The notes beneath the pieces were generated by a model. That model was not told where the DNA came from and searched no databases. It was given only the letters and a program-made list of their open reading frames with translations. A program made the position numbers and the translations under genes. From Kribbella rubisoli (GTDB lineage: Bacteria; Actinomycetota; Actinomycetes; Propionibacteriales; Kribbellaceae): a DNA stretch of 64,000 bases. The DNA lies in NCBI RefSeq assembly GCF_004217145.1, contig NZ_SHKR01000011.1, forward strand, positions 1,550,001 to 1,614,000, in the 5' to 3' direction. Positions 16,893 to 24,734 of this stretch are shown piece after piece; positions within the stretch are counted from its first letter, which is position 1; every line of letters begins with the position of its first letter.

Positions 16893-18086
16893 ATGAGCAC
16901 GGAAAGAGTCCTCGGAGTCGGGGCCGGAGCTGCCGGATTCGACCCTGCTTATGAGCGCGGTGGAGCCGGATCGGACCTGCCGACCACCGACATGGTGCTC
17001 AACATCGGTCCGCAGCACCCGGCGACCCACGGCGTACTGCGGCTGCGGCTCACGCTCGACGGCGAGCGGATCGTCAGCTGCGAGCCGATCATCGGCTACA
17101 TGCACCGCGGCGCCGAGAAGCTCTTCGAGGTCCGCGACTACCGGCAGATCATCGTGCTCGCGAACCGGCACGACTGGCTGTCGGCGTTCGCGAACGAGCT
17201 CGGCGTCGTCCTCGCAGTCGAGCGGATGATGGGACTCGAAGTACCTGATCGAGCCGTCTGGCTGCGGACCCTGCTGGCCGAGCTGAACCGGGTGCTGAAC
17301 CACCTGATGTTCCTCGGCTCGTACCCGCTCGAGCTGGGCGCGATCACGCCGGTGTTCTACGCGTTCCGCGAGCGCGAGACGATCCAGGCGGTGATGGAGG
17401 AGCTGTCCGGCGGCCGGATGCACTACATGTTCAACCGGGTCGGCGGGCTCAAGGAGGACCTCCCGTACGGCTGGCTCGGTCGCGCGTCCGCCGCCTCTGC
17501 AGCGGTCCGCAAGCGCCTGCCCGATATCGAGGAGATCATCCTCGGCAACGAGATCTTCCGCGCCCGCACGATCGGCATCGGCAAGCTCGCCCCCGAGCTC
17601 ATCGCGCAGTACGGCGTCTCCGGCCCGATCGCCCGCGCTTCAGGTGTGGATGCCGACCTCCGCCGCGACGAGCCCTACCTCGCGTACGGCGACCTGCAGG
17701 ACGTACTCCGCGTGGTCACCCGCCCCGAAGGGGACTGCTATGCCCGCTTCTCCGTCCTGCTCGAGCAGGTGAAGGTCTCACTCGACCTGGTCGACGCCTG
17801 CCTCGAAAAGCTGTCCGCGCTGCCGGCCGGACCGGTGAACGTGCGGCTGCCGAAGATCCTCAAGGTCCCCGAGGGCCAGACGTACGCCTGGACCGAGAGC
17901 CCACTCGGCATCAACGGCTACTACCTGGTCTCACGCGGCGACAAGACGCCCTGGCGGCTGAAGCTCCGCTCGGCCAGCTTCAACAACATCTCCGCGCTGC
18001 CGGCGCTGCTGCCCGGCACGATGATCCCCGACATGATCGCGATCCTCGGCAGCATGTTCTTCGTCGTCGGCGACATCGACAAGTAG
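16893..18086 (+). CDS. Orphan NuoD-like protein (complex I 49-kDa subunit paralogue)
   Basis: A 397-residue homologue of NuoD/Nqo4, alone without other nuo genes. Clear signatures are [16 protein letters not shown] (34-51), [11 protein letters not shown] (66-76), [35 protein letters not shown] and the C-terminal [19 protein letters not shown]. Aligned by eye to Thermus Nqo4 with a constant offset of 8, the quinone-binding His38 is kept (His46). However Tyr87 is Trp95 and Asp139 is Glu147. The arginine matching the methylated Arg85 of mammalian NDUFS2 is present (Arg72). No CxxC hydrogenase ligands exist. It may be a complex I variant subunit or a repurposed scaffold. Homology is certain; role is unknown. 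Confidence 0.88.
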   Translation: MSTERVLGVGAGAAGFDPAYERGGAGSDLPTTDMVLNIGPQHPATHGVLRLRLTLDGERIVSCEPIIGYMHRGAEKLFEVRDYRQIIVLANRHDWLSAFANELGVVLAVERMMGLEVPDRAVWLRTLLAELNRVLNHLMFLGSYPLELGAITPVFYAFRERETIQAVMEELSGGRMHYMFNRVGGLKEDLPYGWLGRASAASAAVRKRLPDIEEIILGNEIFRARTIGIGKLAPELIAQYGVSGPIARASGVDADLRRDEPYLAYGDLQDVLRVVTRPEGDCYARFSVLLEQVKVSLDLVDACLEKLSALPAGPVNVRLPKILKVPEGQTYAWTESPLGINGYYLVSRGDKTPWRLKLRSASFNNISALPALLPGTMIPDMIAILGSMFFVVGDIDK

Positions 18087-18091
18087 CGCGG

Positions 18092-18808
18092 TCAGAACTC
18101 GCGGCCGGCCACCGGCGGACGGTGTGCGGCCGCGATCAGCTGCACGAGGTTGGCCACGGGCAGCGGTTTGCCCGGATCGGCGTGCCCGGCGGCGCGCTGT
18201 TTCGCCGTACTCGCCTTCGACAGGTACGGCGTCACGTACGCCGCCGTCTCCGGCTCGAACCGCCAACTCTCGCTCAGCGGACCGACGTCGACCACGTCGA
18301 AGCCCAGCGTCTGGATCAGCGTCGTGGCTGCGGCCTTCGCGTCCGCGTCGTCGCCGGCGATCGGCAACGCGCTGCGATCCGTCGCGTCGTCCGGTCGCGC
18401 GAGCGTGACGATATTGCGCGCGCTGATGTTGTTGAACGCCTTCACGGTGTGGGCCTCGGGCAAGTGTTCCTGCAGCAGTTGCGCCGTCGTCACCACCTCG
18501 CGGTCGAGCCGATCGATCCGGCCGTCGCGATGCGGATAGTAGTTCATCGTGTCCAGCACGACCTTGCCCGCGAACGGTTCGACCGGCAGTTCGGCGTACC
18601 GCCCGAGCGGGATGGTGACGAGGACCCAGTCCCCGGCGCGCACGGCCTCGTCGACGGTCCCGGCGCGGACCCCGAGGTCGCGGACCTTGTCGGCAAGGCT
18701 CTCCGGGCCGCGGGAGTTCGCCATCACCACGTCGAGGCCCGCGTCGACCGCGAGCCACGCGACCACCGACCCGAGGTTCCCGCTGCCGATGATTCCGAGA
18801 GTCGACAT
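18092..18808 (-). CDS. NADPH-dependent F420 reductase-like dinucleotide-binding protein
   Basis: A 238-residue protein whose N-terminal Rossmann motif (LGIIGSGNLGSVVAWLAVDAG, then VVMANSRGPESL) and mid-region (VLVTIPLGRYAELP, VVLDTMNYYPHRDGR, HTVKAFNNISARNI) match the F420-dependent NADP reductase family (F420_oxidored). Family members move hydride between NADPH and F420, though many close homologues bind only NAD(P). There are no F420 biosynthesis genes in the window. It is 0 bp from the inositol-phosphatase-like gene upstream in the same direction, so they are co-transcribed. Confidence 0.8.
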   Translation of the reverse strand: MSTLGIIGSGNLGSVVAWLAVDAGLDVVMANSRGPESLADKVRDLGVRAGTVDEAVRAGDWVLVTIPLGRYAELPVEPFAGKVVLDTMNYYPHRDGRIDRLDREVVTTAQLLQEHLPEAHTVKAFNNISARNIVTLARPDDATDRSALPIAGDDADAKAAATTLIQTLGFDVVDVGPLSESWRFEPETAAYVTPYLSKASTAKQRAAGHADPGKPLPVANLVQLIAAAHRPPVAGREF

Positions 18809-19588
18809 CTACAGCCCCTGGCCGAGCAGTTCCTGGAGCGGTTCGCGGATGCCGTCGGCCACCGCGAAGACGCCGCGGGACTCGGGCGCGTGGCCGGTGC
18901 CGTCGAGATCGAGAACGGTCACGCCGGCCTCGCGGCAGATCGCCACGCCGGCCATCGTGTCCCACGGCTTGTTGGAGAACATGATCAGCGCGTCGAAGTA
19001 CCCGTTCGCCGTCCAGGTGAGCGCGGTCGCCGCCGTACCGATCATCCTCAAGCGCTGCACGCGCGGGTACAGGCGCTGGGTCAGGGCGAGTCGGTCGGCG
19101 TTGACCGCTTCGGCGTCCGGCCCGACCGCATAGTCGCCCACGGCAACCAATGCGTCGGTCAGGTCGGTGCACTCACTGCCCCGGATCGCGTTCCCGTTGC
19201 AGGTCGCACCGAGACCTTCGGCGGCGACGTACGTCGTGTTCAGCGCCGGGTGGTCGATCACGCCGGCGACGGCGCGGCCTTCGTGGATCAGGCCGAGCGA
19301 GATCGCCCAGAGCGGTACGCCGTGGATGAAGTTGACCGTCCCGTCGACCGGGTCGAGCACCCAGCGCGTCCCGTCGGTCGCACCGCCCTCTTCCTCGCCC
19401 AGCACCCCGATCTCCGGCGTCTCCCGCTCGAGAAACGCCCGCACCTCCCGCTCCACGGCAAAGTCCACCTCGGAGGCCATGTCCCGATCCCCCTTGGCCG
19501 TCAACTCCCCCACCGCCCGCGTCTGCGTCACCACCCGCCCACGCGCAACCGCAGCCTCAGCAACCTTCAGCAACTTGGCAAGATCCAC
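18809..19588 (-). CDS. Inositol monophosphatase family phosphatase
   Basis: A 259-residue metal-dependent sugar/inositol phosphatase. Metal-ligand motifs are visible: GEEEGG (residues 64-69), WVLDPVDGTVNF (76-87, with Asp79 and Asp82) and KPWDTMAGVAICREAG near residue 205. Likely substrates include inositol-1-phosphate, histidinol phosphate or 3'-phosphoadenosine phosphates; sequence alone does not decide. The spacing and His-less FIHGVPLW region fit the general IMPase group. It begins about 40 bp left of the 89-bp palindromic repeat, which therefore lies in its upstream region. Confidence 0.88.
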   Translation of the reverse strand: MDLAKLLKVAEAAVARGRVVTQTRAVGELTAKGDRDMASEVDFAVEREVRAFLERETPEIGVLGEEEGGATDGTRWVLDPVDGTVNFIHGVPLWAISLGLIHEGRAVAGVIDHPALNTTYVAAEGLGATCNGNAIRGSECTDLTDALVAVGDYAVGPDAEAVNADRLALTQRLYPRVQRLRMIGTAATALTWTANGYFDALIMFSNKPWDTMAGVAICREAGVTVLDLDGTGHAPESRGVFAVADGIREPLQELLGQGL

Positions 19589-19627
19589 ACCTCGAACCTA
19601 CGCGATCCCCACCTCCCCCACCCTGCA

Positions 19628-19716
19628 CGTCTCAGGGGCCAACCCCTCAGTTGATCGGTTGACCCCCGAGATTCTGACGGCCGAACCGATCACCTCCGGG
19701 GTTGGCCCCTGAGACG
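19628..19716. repeat. 89-bp nested palindromic repeat, copy 1
   Basis: A long palindrome whose outer arms pair perfectly over 20 bp (19627-19646 with 19698-19717, CTCAGGGGCCAACCCC type). Each arm is itself nearly palindromic (AGGGGccaACCCCT). An inner stem TGATCGGTT / AACCGATCA lies between. The same 89-bp element recurs at 32221-32309 and 42191-42279 with base changes that keep pairing. It lies downstream of the minus-strand gene at 19740 and upstream of the phosphatase. It may act as a terminator or a REP-like element. Confidence 0.9.
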
Positions 19717-19739
19717 TCCAGGGTGGGGGTGGTGCGGGA

Positions 19740-20132
19740 TCAGGCGGTGCCTAGGGCTCGGCGGCGGCGCCAGGCGGCGGCTGCGGCCAGTCCGCCGATC
19801 GCCAGCGCGCCGACGGCCGCGGCCTGACCGATCTTGATCGGGCAGCCTGAGGCGCAGTCGGGGATTGCGTACGGTTGGCCGGGGTTCAGTTCGTGGGTCT
19901 CGTCGGCGGATACGTACGCCTCCGTGGCCGGGAACGGGAAGCCCTCGGGGTTCAGCAGGCGGTACCAGTACAGGTCGTCCCACGCCTTGCGCCGGCAGGT
20001 CACGTTCACCGACGGCGACTCGTACGGCGTCGGACCCAGCTGCCCGATCGGCAGATGATCCTCGTTGTAGACCGTGACATGGCCGTTCGGATCGTTCATC
20101 GTCACAGCCGGGTAATTCGCATCCAGCCCCAT
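19740..20132 (-). CDS. Small protein with C-terminal membrane anchor, function unknown
   Basis: A 130-residue hypothetical protein. The first ~95 residues are polar with three cysteines (one in VNVTCRRKAW, two in IPDCASGCPI just before the membrane). A single C-terminal helix (QAAAVGALAIGGLAAAAAW) and an Arg-rich cytoplasmic tail follow, so it is a tail-anchored or type-I-like membrane protein without a signal peptide. No Shine-Dalgarno is seen and the ATG may be near-leaderless. I do not recognise a family. The palindromic repeat follows it directly and probably ends its transcript. Confidence 0.55.
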   Translation of the reverse strand: MGLDANYPAVTMNDPNGHVTVYNEDHLPIGQLGPTPYESPSVNVTCRRKAWDDLYWYRLLNPEGFPFPATEAYVSADETHELNPGQPYAIPDCASGCPIKIGQAAAVGALAIGGLAAAAAWRRRRALGTA

Positions 20133-20153
20133 TACCGCAGTATGGGGCCCGGC

Positions 20154-20594
20154 TCAGGAGGCGGCCAGACCTCGGAGCTTCAGGTCTACGACGGTCGGCG
20201 CGTCGGCCTGCGAGTGCTTGTCGCCGGCGGCAACGACCGTGGCGACCTCTTCGTCGATCTTGTCGAGGCGCTGGTCGATCTTGTCCAGCCGGCGCTCCAT
20301 CAGGTCGACGAACTCCGCGTTCTCGACCACCCGGGCGCTGGTGATCCGCGAGTACTCCTGCGCGACCTGCGCACGCTCGTCCGAATGGGCCAGTCGCTCA
20401 ACCAGCAACTGGTGGCGGAACAGGATGGAGCCGGCGATCGCGACCAGAGCCGCACCGACCGCGGCAGCCCGGAGAATCCAGGCATTCTGTGAGAACAGCG
20501 CGACACTCACACCCACGCAGACAACGATCAGAGACGCGTTGGCAACGGTGAGAACGGTGGTCCTGGTTCGACGGCGGCTACCCCTTGACCCCAT
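20154..20594 (-). CDS. Membrane protein with coiled-coil tail, function unknown
   Basis: A ~146-residue protein. After a basic N-terminus (GSRGSRRRTRTT) come two membrane helices (VANASLIVVCVGVSVALFS and ILRAAAVGAALVAIAGSILF). A polar region with a heptad-like stretch (MERRLDKIDQRLDKIDEEVA, containing a tandem RLDKID) suggests a short coiled coil. I chose the ATG at 20594 because further upstream sequence is GC-biased and would run into the next gene's end. It sits 11 bp downstream of the DUF3180 gene and is probably co-transcribed. No function is recognised. Confidence 0.6.
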   Translation of the reverse strand: MGSRGSRRRTRTTVLTVANASLIVVCVGVSVALFSQNAWILRAAAVGAALVAIAGSILFRHQLLVERLAHSDERAQVAQEYSRITSARVVENAEFVDLMERRLDKIDQRLDKIDEEVATVVAAGDKHSQADAPTVVDLKLRGLAAS

Positions 20595-20605
20595 GGACCG
20601 ACATG

Positions 20606-21124
20606 TTAGGGGGTCTCGTCGGGGTCCTCGGGAATGCGACACGCGCGTTCGAGCAACAATCCGGCCGTGACGACCAGCACAGAGATCACCGCCGCCGCAG
20701 CGGCCATGATCACACGGTTACGAGGGCCGGAAGAGCCCATCGCCTGCAGGAAGCTTAACGCGAACCCTGCGTAAACACCGGTACATAACGCGCCGACGAA
20801 AGCGCTCGCCTTCCCGATCATCAACAGGAAGACCGCACGGGAGGGCTCCATCCGCTCCCGGCGTACCTGGATCCGCTGGTTGGTGTTGCGGGCGGCGGCG
20901 AACAGCAACGCGGCCAGGAACGCCCAGGCGATCAACGTCAGCCACGACACCGCCGGCGCGACCCCGCCGCCGGACTCGATCGCCTTCACCATCGTGACGC
21001 CGATCGCGACCCCGAGTACGGCGATCGCGACCAGCAGCCGGCGTGACGTCGGCCGCACCGAGCCCGGACGCGGCGGCTCCTTCTTGTCCCGGGGTGCCTG
21101 CCCCGGCTCGGTACCGCCGGACAC
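20606..21124 (-). CDS. DUF3180 family membrane protein
   Basis: A 172-residue protein with four hydrophobic segments (starting LLVAIAVLGVAIGVTM, SWLTLIAWAFLAALLFAA, AFVGALCTGVYAGFALSF and IMAAAAAVISVLVVTAGLLL). This matches the DUF3180 proteins that sit immediately after folK in actinobacterial folate clusters. The DPxxAxxxxxxGKASAxxGA region typical of the family is visible as PSRAVFLLMIGKASAFVGAL. It starts 2 bp after folK stops. Function is unknown despite the strongly conserved position. Confidence 0.82.
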   Translation of the reverse strand: MSGGTEPGQAPRDKKEPPRPGSVRPTSRRLLVAIAVLGVAIGVTMVKAIESGGGVAPAVSWLTLIAWAFLAALLFAAARNTNQRIQVRRERMEPSRAVFLLMIGKASAFVGALCTGVYAGFALSFLQAMGSSGPRNRVIMAAAAAVISVLVVTAGLLLERACRIPEDPDETP

Positions 21125-21126
21125 CG

Positions 21127-21684
21127 CTACTGCAACTCGATGTCGAGCTTGGTCACGCCGTCGGTCCCGACCTTGGCCAGCAGCTCAGAGACCGGGCCGT
21201 GGCCCGGCAGGACGGCGTCCCGCTCGATGTCGAGCCAGGGCGCCAGCACGAACGCACGCTCGTGCGCCCGCGGGTGCGGGATCGTCAGCTCCTCGGTCTC
21301 GATCGTCTTCTGCCCGTAGGTGATCAGGTCGACGTCGAGGGTCCGCGGCGCGCCCGGCACGCTGCGCTCCCGGCCGAACGCCTGCTCGATCGCCTGGGCC
21401 CGCTCGAGCAGCAGGTCGACGTTCAGCGTCGTGTCGGCGAGCAGGACGATGTTCAGGTACGGGCCGGACTCCTCCGGACCGCCGACCGGTTGGGTCTCGT
21501 ACACCGGCGAGACCTCGACCACCACGACGTCCGGGGTGTCCCGCAGCGCATCGACCGCGCCCTGCAGGTTCGCCTCACGGTCGCCGAGATTGCTGCCGAG
21601 CGACAGGATCAGCTGACGGATCGGCTTCAGACCACCGCTCAGGGTGTCCGCGTCGATGACGTGGGGACTAGGGGTCTCAGTCAC
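21127..21684 (-). CDS. folK: 2-amino-4-hydroxy-6-hydroxymethyldihydropteridine pyrophosphokinase
   Basis: A 185-residue HPPK that adds pyrophosphate to 6-hydroxymethyl-dihydropterin before FolP. The signatures are LILSLGSNLGDREANLQ, VSPVYETQPVGG, YLNIVLLADT, and the catalytic PRTLDVDLITYG with two magnesium-binding aspartates, then IPHPRAHERAFVL. An N-terminal extension of about 20 residues precedes the core, as often in actinobacteria. It overlaps folB by 4 bp (ATGA). Confidence 0.96.
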   Translation of the reverse strand: MTETPSPHVIDADTLSGGLKPIRQLILSLGSNLGDREANLQGAVDALRDTPDVVVVEVSPVYETQPVGGPEESGPYLNIVLLADTTLNVDLLLERAQAIEQAFGRERSVPGAPRTLDVDLITYGQKTIETEELTIPHPRAHERAFVLAPWLDIERDAVLPGHGPVSELLAKVGTDGVTKLDIELQ

Positions 21685-22070
21685 GAGGATTCTCCGGCTC
21701 TGCGCTGCACGGTCAGGACAACGTCGTCGAACGGCACCGAGATCGGCGCCGAGGGTTTGTGGATGGTGACCGCCGTCGCTGTCACCCGCTTGTCGGCGAG
21801 GCAGAGATCGGCGATGCGCTGGGCGAGGGTCTCGATCAGGTCCACCGGGTCGGTCTCGATCGCAGTGTGCACCTGCTCGGCCACCACCCCGTAGTTCACG
21901 GTGTCGGCCAGGTCGTCGGAGGCCGCGGCGGTCCGGGTGTCCAGCTCCAGCCGGACGTCCACGACGAACTCCTGTCCGTCGGCCCGCTCGTGCTCGAACA
22001 CCCCGTGGCGCCCGAAACCGCGGATGCCCCGGATCTCGATCACGTCAGAAGGGGGTACGGGACCGCTCAT
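21681..22070 (-). CDS. folB: Dihydroneopterin aldolase
   Basis: A 129-residue FolB that cleaves dihydroneopterin to 6-hydroxymethyl-dihydropterin. The family signature IEIRGIRGFGRHGVFEHERADGQ, VDVRLELDT, ADTVNYGVVAEQVH and the active-site strand VTIHKPSAPI with its lysine are all present. The ATG at 22070 follows an AGGAGGCGGA ribosome site. Four-base overlaps join it to the upstream NTF2-like gene and the downstream folK. Confidence 0.94.
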   Translation of the reverse strand: MSGPVPPSDVIEIRGIRGFGRHGVFEHERADGQEFVVDVRLELDTRTAAASDDLADTVNYGVVAEQVHTAIETDPVDLIETLAQRIADLCLADKRVTATAVTIHKPSAPISVPFDDVVLTVQRRAGESS

Positions 22071-22543
22071 TCCGCCTCCTCCTGTCGGCCCCCAGACGAC
22101 GACAGTACCGGTGAGGCATGGTGGATCCACAACCGCCAGCCGCTAGAAGTTCGACGGAAAACGTTCGTGGCGAGCGCTTTGCCGCCCGCGAAGCCGTCCT
22201 CGGGGGCACCTTCACCCGAGGACAGGACATTCTCCGTACACGTGACGTATGCCACGTCTTCATCTACCCGGACCTGCACATCGGTGAGGAAGAACTGGAT
22301 GTACGGCGTGTTCGCGAAGATCATCGCCCAGGCCCGCATCATCTCGGCGTACCCGGAGATCGCCGCGTTGCCGGGGTGGATGCAGACCGGATCCGGCTCC
22401 GGCAGCCAGACGGCCGCCATCAGGTCCAGGTCACCGGCCTCGAACGCGTTATAGAACGCGGTGTTCGCATTCAGTACGACGTCCTCGACGGTGGCACCGC
22501 GCGCACCATCGCCACCGGTGCCCTGCCGCGGTCCGTCCGTCAT
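22067..22543 (-). CDS. NTF2-like (SnoaL/DUF4440-type) protein between folP and folB
   Basis: A 158-residue NTF2-fold protein. The core reads NTAFYNAFEAGDLDLMAAVWLPEPDPVCIHPG, then TDVQVRVDEDVAYVTCTENV and WRLWIHHASPVL, the standard SnoaL-like cone shape with a conserved WxxxxxxxxHPG pattern. I take the ATG at 22543 because it forms an ATGA overlap with folP; another ATG lies four codons earlier. It also overlaps folB by 4 bp, so three genes are coupled. The fold can be enzymatic or ligand-binding; a pterin-related role is suggested only by position. Confidence 0.8.
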   Translation of the reverse strand: MTDGPRQGTGGDGARGATVEDVVLNANTAFYNAFEAGDLDLMAAVWLPEPDPVCIHPGNAAISGYAEMMRAWAMIFANTPYIQFFLTDVQVRVDEDVAYVTCTENVLSSGEGAPEDGFAGGKALATNVFRRTSSGWRLWIHHASPVLSSSGGRQEEAE

Positions 22544-23397
22544 ACGGTTCCCCATCTCTTCGCCACTCTGACCGCGTCCGCGTTCGGTGCCACCGCGTGC
22601 GCCCTGACACACCAGGCACCCGCTGCGGCGGCCAGGGCGGTCACGGCCACGCTCGCGTCGTCTCGTCGTACGGCCGGTCTGGGTTCGCCGGTCTGCTCGT
22701 CGGCGAGCAGCCTACCGAGGAACGTCTTCCGGGACGCACCGATCAGCAACGGTCTTTCCAGTACGGCGAATTCCCGCAACCGGCGCAGGATCTCCCAGTT
22801 GTGCTGCGCGTTCTTCGCGAAACCGAGCCCGGGGTCGAGCGCCACCCGGTTCAGGTCGATACCCGCCTGCCGCAGTACGTCGAGCCGCTCGCCCAGCTCG
22901 GCGATGACCTCGGCAACGACGTCGGCGTACTCGGCCCGGTTCTGCATGTCGATCGAGTGGCCGCGCCAATGCATGCACAGGTACGGCGTCTTCCGCTCGG
23001 CCACCAGCGGGAGCATGTCCGGATCGGCCTGCCCGCCGGACACGTCGTTGATCATCGTGGCCCCGGCGTCGAGCATCAGCTCCGCGACACCGGCCCGCAT
23101 CGTGTCGACGGAGATGATCGCGCCTTCGGCCGCGAGGGTCTCGATCACCGGGAGAACACGGCGGATCTCTTCCTCGGGTGTCGGCCGTACTGCGCCGGGC
23201 CGCGTCGACTCGCCGCCGACGTCCAGAAGGTCGGCGCCTTCGGCCAGCAACTCCCGCCCGTGCTTGATCGCCGCGGCCGGCTCGAACCACTCACCGCCGT
23301 CCGAGAACGAGTCCGGCGTCACGTTCACAACGCCCATGACCAGACACCGGTCGACCACCGGCAGCCCGTCCACGTGAACCCGCTCGACATCCTTCAC
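22540..23397 (-). CDS. folP: Dihydropteroate synthase
   Basis: A 285-residue DHPS that condenses 6-hydroxymethyl-dihydropterin pyrophosphate with p-aminobenzoate. Visible motifs: VMGVVNVTPDSFSDGG (pterin loop 1), DLLDVGGESTRPGA (loop 2), ISVDTMR, MINDVSGG, LDPGLGFAKNAQHN, LLIGASRKTFLGRLL, and RAHAV near the end. Length is normal. It leads the folP-NTF2-folB-folK-DUF3180 operon. The start at 23397 is close to a promoter region shared with nothing upstream, since the protease gene lies 44 bp away and reads the same way. Confidence 0.96.
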   Translation of the reverse strand: MKDVERVHVDGLPVVDRCLVMGVVNVTPDSFSDGGEWFEPAAAIKHGRELLAEGADLLDVGGESTRPGAVRPTPEEEIRRVLPVIETLAAEGAIISVDTMRAGVAELMLDAGATMINDVSGGQADPDMLPLVAERKTPYLCMHWRGHSIDMQNRAEYADVVAEVIAELGERLDVLRQAGIDLNRVALDPGLGFAKNAQHNWEILRRLREFAVLERPLLIGASRKTFLGRLLADEQTGEPRPAVRRDDASVAVTALAAAAGAWCVRAHAVAPNADAVRVAKRWGTV

Positions 23398-23440
23398 CAG
23401 ACCACCGTAGTGGCCCGCACCCCCAGACTCTCGCCTGGGC

Positions 23441-24601
23441 TCAGTTGGCGAGGATCAGCCTGGACTCGGTGGACTGCAGAACCTCGGCGATGGGCTGCGA
23501 GTAGGACTCGTTGGTCTGGCCGGACTTCTCCAGGCATTGGCCGTTGATCAGGGCCGCGCCGCTGGTGATCCCCTGGGCGTAGTTGCCGGTCATGTTGGCG
23601 CCGCCGGAGTCGCCGGCCTCCACGCACGCGGTGTGCTGGAACAGGCCGCGGACGATGCGGTTGTTGCCGTAGTTGACAGTGACATTGCGCGCGACGATCC
23701 GCCCGCAGGTCCAGCCGGTGCTCTTCCCGGACTTGCAGAGCGTCGATCCGACGGTGGCGTCCGCGAGCCCCTTGACCGCGATGTTGCCGGCGCCCCAGCC
23801 CTCGACGTACCCCTGCTGGTCCCAGCCCTCGATCACGCCGACAGAACCGAAGTCGTTGCCGGGAAAGCTCGAGGTGTACGTGTTGCCGAGGACGTAGCCG
23901 TTCCGGGAGAACGACGGCTTGCCCGCCGTACAGTGCCCGGCGGTCAGGAAGATCCGGTTGCCCTTGCGGGTCCGGGCGTTGAAGCCGAGCGAGCAGACGT
24001 ACCCGGTGTTCTTGTCGACCTGTACGCCGCCGCGCAGGCTGAAGTCGTCAGCGGTCAGGCGAATCGTCCCCGTCACCTGGCGGATCGTCACCCGCTCGCC
24101 GTTCGCCACGGCGCGGGACAGGAACCGGTTGGTGATCGAATCGTGCGCGCCCTTCGGCACCGAGACGACCACGGTGCCCGTGACGGGATCGATGTACCAC
24201 GACCGCACCTTGCCGGCGCTGGACGCCATCGCCACCTTGTTCAGCTCGCTCTGCACGGCGTTCAGCTGGCGGGCGGTGAACCGGACCAGGCGAGGGATCG
24301 CACCGATCTGGCGGACCAACTCGGCCGTTGCGGCATCCGACACGGCGACGATCAGCTTGCCGGAGTCGTCGTAGTAGCTGCCCACCACACCTGAGTCGGA
24401 CCCGAGCTGCGACTCCAGGGTCTCCGCCACCAGCGGGTCCTCGGTCTGCTTCTGCGAGCCCTTCTGAGCGGTCTTCTGGGCGGTCTTCTGGGTGGTCTTG
24501 GTCCGCGTGTCCGCGGTTGCCCAGTTCGCTGCCGCCAGCCCGCCGGCCGTCAGGACGACGACCCCGGCAAGTGCGGCGCCGACCCGGAAACGCCCCGACA
24601 T
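23441..24601 (-). CDS. Secreted S1 (streptogrisin/alpha-lytic-like) serine protease precursor
   Basis: A 386-residue preproprotease. It has a signal peptide (about 1-30), a prodomain with a TQKTAQKTAQK repeat, and a chymotrypsin-fold mature part from about residue 190. The catalytic triad is visible: His223 in FLTAGHCTAG, Asp250 in PGNDFGSVG and Ser332 in CVEAGDSGGANMT. Mature-domain cysteines (203/224 and later pairs) suit disulphides outside the cell. It should be activated by self-cleavage of the prodomain. The ATG at 24601 follows GAGGAGGACAGG. It is inserted between folE and folP, an otherwise conserved neighbourhood. Confidence 0.92.
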   Translation of the reverse strand: MSGRFRVGAALAGVVVLTAGGLAAANWATADTRTKTTQKTAQKTAQKGSQKQTEDPLVAETLESQLGSDSGVVGSYYDDSGKLIVAVSDAATAELVRQIGAIPRLVRFTARQLNAVQSELNKVAMASSAGKVRSWYIDPVTGTVVVSVPKGAHDSITNRFLSRAVANGERVTIRQVTGTIRLTADDFSLRGGVQVDKNTGYVCSLGFNARTRKGNRIFLTAGHCTAGKPSFSRNGYVLGNTYTSSFPGNDFGSVGVIEGWDQQGYVEGWGAGNIAVKGLADATVGSTLCKSGKSTGWTCGRIVARNVTVNYGNNRIVRGLFQHTACVEAGDSGGANMTGNYAQGITSGAALINGQCLEKSGQTNESYSQPIAEVLQSTESRLILAN

Positions 24602-24734
24602 CCTGTCCTCCTCACACCGGCACTCTGGTCCCCGTTGGCCGAGTGCCACTACGGAAAGTAAACGCTCAGCGACAGAATGTCCATAGCCACGGACTCTCAA
24701 ACGTCAACGAGGGCAGCAGGCCGCGGGCTACGGC

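Noticed and set aside
16893..18086. Possible [NiFe] hydrogenase large subunit
   Set aside because: The fold is shared, but neither terminal CxxC nickel ligand pair is present and the GPQHPATHG signature is that of complex I, so it is a NuoD-type protein.
18092..18808. Evidence for F420 use in the window
   Set aside because: Only an F420-reductase-like fold is seen, and homologues of that family often bind just NAD(P). No F420 synthesis gene is present here, so cofactor use is not claimed.
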